DNA of 64,000 nucleotides from Saturnia japonica (taxonomy: Eukaryota; Arthropoda; Insecta; Lepidoptera; Saturniidae), in contig JAVKPJ010000051.1 in NCBI GenBank assembly GCA_033032175.1, positions 30,813-94,812 on the forward strand, given 5' to 3'. Both the position numbers and the translations under genes were made by a program. The notes under the pieces are model-generated. The model had not been told where the DNA came from. It made no database searches and saw only the letters and a program-made list of their open reading frames with translations. Below, piece after piece: positions 63,201-64,000 of the stretch; positions within the stretch are counted from its first letter, which is position 1, and each line of letters starts with the position of its first letter.

Positions 63201-63420
63201 CGTCCTCATCGCGGCTATAGGGCCCGATCTCTCACTCCCGACCGTCGTTTCGTCCATGGTTGCGAGTGAGAGCGGGTGGAACTCCGTCGCCTCATTCTGC
63301 GAGGACGTCATGCTCGCAAAGGAGGCGGCGGAGAGGGAGAGGGAGCAAACGTCAGAGCTCCCTTCCCGCGGTCGACGAACCCGGCGGCGCAGGGTCAGGA
63401 ATGACCTCCTGCCGCCGTAA
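60262..63420 (+). CDS. C2 ORF2, endonuclease/reverse transcriptase, intact
   Basis: 1052 residues without a break. The same domain positions as D apply: GDFNAK at 124, SDH near 199, YADD at 667-670, and the C-terminal zinc motif from 955. The protein starts MAIRLLQANLNHC. Restart from the overlapping in-frame TAA of ORF1 is expected. All landmarks needed for nicking and target-primed reverse transcription are present, so this copy could supply enzyme even if its ORF1 is broken. Confidence 0.94.
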   Translation: MAIRLLQANLNHCASAQDLLVQSMAQWSINVAVIAEPYFVPPRDNWAGNRDGSVAIISRPAAGSPPFTNIKEGQGYVAARLGDVVVVGVYAPPRWSLAEFEALLVELGTVVSGSHPHPVLVLGDFNAKSTAWGSPSTDNRGEALEEWAVTSGLLVLNRGSINTCVRPQGESIVDISFASPAIARRVRDWRVLEGVETLSDHLYIQFEVSAQTTGRPVPRGPEEDSPRWALGRLDREVFLEAATVQAWVLDGTPERPADVEDGAERLRAAVSHMCDAAMPRVGRHPAKRQVYWWNAEIAQLRALCVAARRQYTRIRRRRRHSQVASPGEAELHEGYRAAKLTLRRAIERAKALAREEFLETLNRDPWGRPYRMVRGKLRQWAPPVTQSLQSEFLEEVVSALFPSREEFSPPHMAPPAAEPDVDRDDVPDVTREELRAAVKRLAAKNTAPGPDGLPGRAWVLAQEVLEPRLLGLLSVCLEQGRFPSKWKTGRLVLLQKPGRPADSPSAYRPIVLLDEVGKLFERVIANRLVGHLTHVGPDLASNQFGFRRGRSTIDAIAQVRSLAEEAIARGEVVIAVSLDIANAFNTLPWATIREALRFHGVPSYLRRIVGAYLSERYVVFPGRSGMCRRDVVSGVPQGSVLGPLLWNIGYDWVLRGALLRGLSVVCYADDTLVTSRAKSHREAAILVTAGVAHVVGRIRRLGLKVALQKSEALCFHGPRNAPPRGSQIIVGGVPIGIQSNMKYLGLVLDSRWDFVEHFRQLTPRLMGAAAALARLLPNLGGPNSACRRLYMGIVRSMALYGAPVWAENLAARNIAALRKPQRAMAVRAARGYRTISFEAASLLAGSPPWDLEAEALASLYRWRGEALERGIRPAPREIEARRAELHQIIVMAEWDRRLEHPSAGVTTVEAVRPHLTAWVRRRHGTLTFRLTQVLSGHGCFGSYLCRIGREQTTGCHHCGCAVDNAQHTLAACPAWDSSRRVLIAAIGPDLSLPTVVSSMVASESGWNSVASFCEDVMLAKEAAEREREQTSELPSRGRRTRRRRVRNDLLPP

Positions 63421-63746
63421 AAACGGCCTGCGGGTGTGGGACGCGGGCACGTCCTTCGCCCTTGCAGCTAATGCACAGGCCCGAGGCGTGGCGCATCAGT
63501 GTTCGATGCGCCCCTCGTAGGTTCGTCGGAGGGTGTCACACACCTCGACCCCTCAGACCGCTGAAGGTGGCCCCTTATGAGGGGCCTACACCCGTCGGGC
63601 GAGTAGAAGTAATGCGTAAGCTGTCCCTACTTCCCGGCCAAATGGGTGAAGGAGGAACACCGTGGGGTTTTAGTCAGTAAGAGTCTGACATACCCCTCTC
63701 GAGCTGCCCGGCTCGGGAGGCGGATCCATGCAGGATTTCCCCACGT
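63421..63746 (+). promoter_or_regulatory. C2 3' UTR and tail hairpins
   Basis: Hairpins: CGAGG plus GGCGCATC with GATGCGCC plus CCTCG (63482-63517); GGCCCC/GGGGCC around TTATGA (63569-63586); and the three-hairpin tail (63663-63746). This set is shared by C1, D, C3 and the 38185 segment. Confidence 0.75.
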
Positions 63747-63773
63747 AAAAAAAAAAAAAAAAAAAAAAAAAAA

Positions 63774-64000
63774 GGTTAGGTTAGGTTAGGTTAGGTTAGG
63801 TTAGGTTAGGTTAGGTTAGGTTAGGTTAGGTTAGGTTAGGTTAGGTTAGGTTAGGTTAGGTTAGGTTAGGTTAGGTTAGGTTAGGTTAGGTTAGGTTAGG
63901 TTAGGTTAGGTTAGGTTAGGTTAGGTTAGGTTAGGTTAGGTTAGGTTAGGGGTTAGGTTAGGTTAGGTTAGGTTAGGTTAGGTTAGGTTTTAGGTTAGGT
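63774..64000 (+). repeat. Terminal (TTAGG)n telomeric array
   Basis: About 45 units, nearly perfect. Two irregular units are seen: GGGG in place of GG near 63950 and TTTT in place of TT near 63988. The G-rich strand runs 5' to 3' towards the right edge, as expected if the chromosome end lies to the right. Whether the array ends here or continues is not visible. Confidence 0.96.

Larger units (their letters stand above)
57587..63773 (+). mobile_element. SART-like element C2, full length, telomere-most
   Basis: Runs from GGGGTGCG to poly(A) 63747-63773 and is the last element before the terminal TTAGG array. It carries the ribozyme fold, a long 5' UTR, ORF1 with one missing base, an intact ORF2 and the 3' UTR. 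It is highly similar to C1 throughout. Confidence 0.94.

Noticed and set aside
63500..63540. tRNA-like B-box (GGTTCG) in the 3' UTR
   Set aside because: No A-box or cloverleaf accompanies it, and the sequence lies beside a long hairpin conserved for other reasons.

Overview
The window is an insect-type telomere or subtelomere built almost entirely of telomere-specific non-LTR retrotransposons of the SART kind (R1 clade). It ends at 63774-64000 in a (TTAGG)n array. I see no host gene. Evidence for the class: (i) every plus-strand unit ends in a poly(A) tract followed directly by GGTT, usually GGTTAGG; (ii) units carry two ORFs, a gag-like ORF1 with three C-terminal zinc knuckles and an ORF2 of about 1052 residues with apurinic-type endonuclease, reverse transcriptase (YADD) and a C-terminal zinc motif; (iii) most ORF1/ORF2 junctions are the TAATG stop-start known from Bombyx SART1. 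TTAGG telomeres point to an arthropod, most likely an insect; the order cannot be fixed from the sequence.

Layout. A1 (1-4993, 5' end off-window) is followed by TTAGG repeats, then an AT-rich minus-strand piece whose poly(A) faces CCTAA repeats (TRAS-like orientation, 5051-5418). A 16.4-kb block follows twice in tandem (5419-21807 and 21808-38184): a 62-bp element tail, decayed element A2, an ORF-less element E1, decayed B1, and the front of A3. The second copy is fused through GGGGT to the 3' third of a C-type ORF2 (38185-39623). Then come C1 (39639-45815, full length, frameshifted), B2 (45826-49840, 5'-truncated with intact ORF2), D (49860-56074, full length with both ORFs open), C3 (56084-57567, 5'-truncated), C2 (57587-63773, full length, ORF2 intact, one frameshift in ORF1) and the terminal array.

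How the parts work together. By family knowledge, ORF1 packages the RNA and brings it to telomeres, and ORF2 nicks the repeat and primes reverse transcription on the 3' tail. A three-hairpin 3' tail is shared by the A, B, C and D families and by ORF-less E, with paired compensatory changes, so E is probably a non-autonomous passenger. C elements begin exactly with an HDV-like self-cleaving ribozyme fold. D is a mosaic: A/B-like 5' UTR and leader, its own ORF1 body, and C-type ORF2 plus 3' UTR. Target-site duplications at C1 and D, and probably at A2, show that elements inserted into the few TTAGG repeats just upstream of existing elements.

Caution: the 16.4-kb duplication carries identical indels in both copies and may be a recent duplication or an assembly artefact. 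Decayed units are annotated as pseudogenes, though some frameshifts may be consensus errors.
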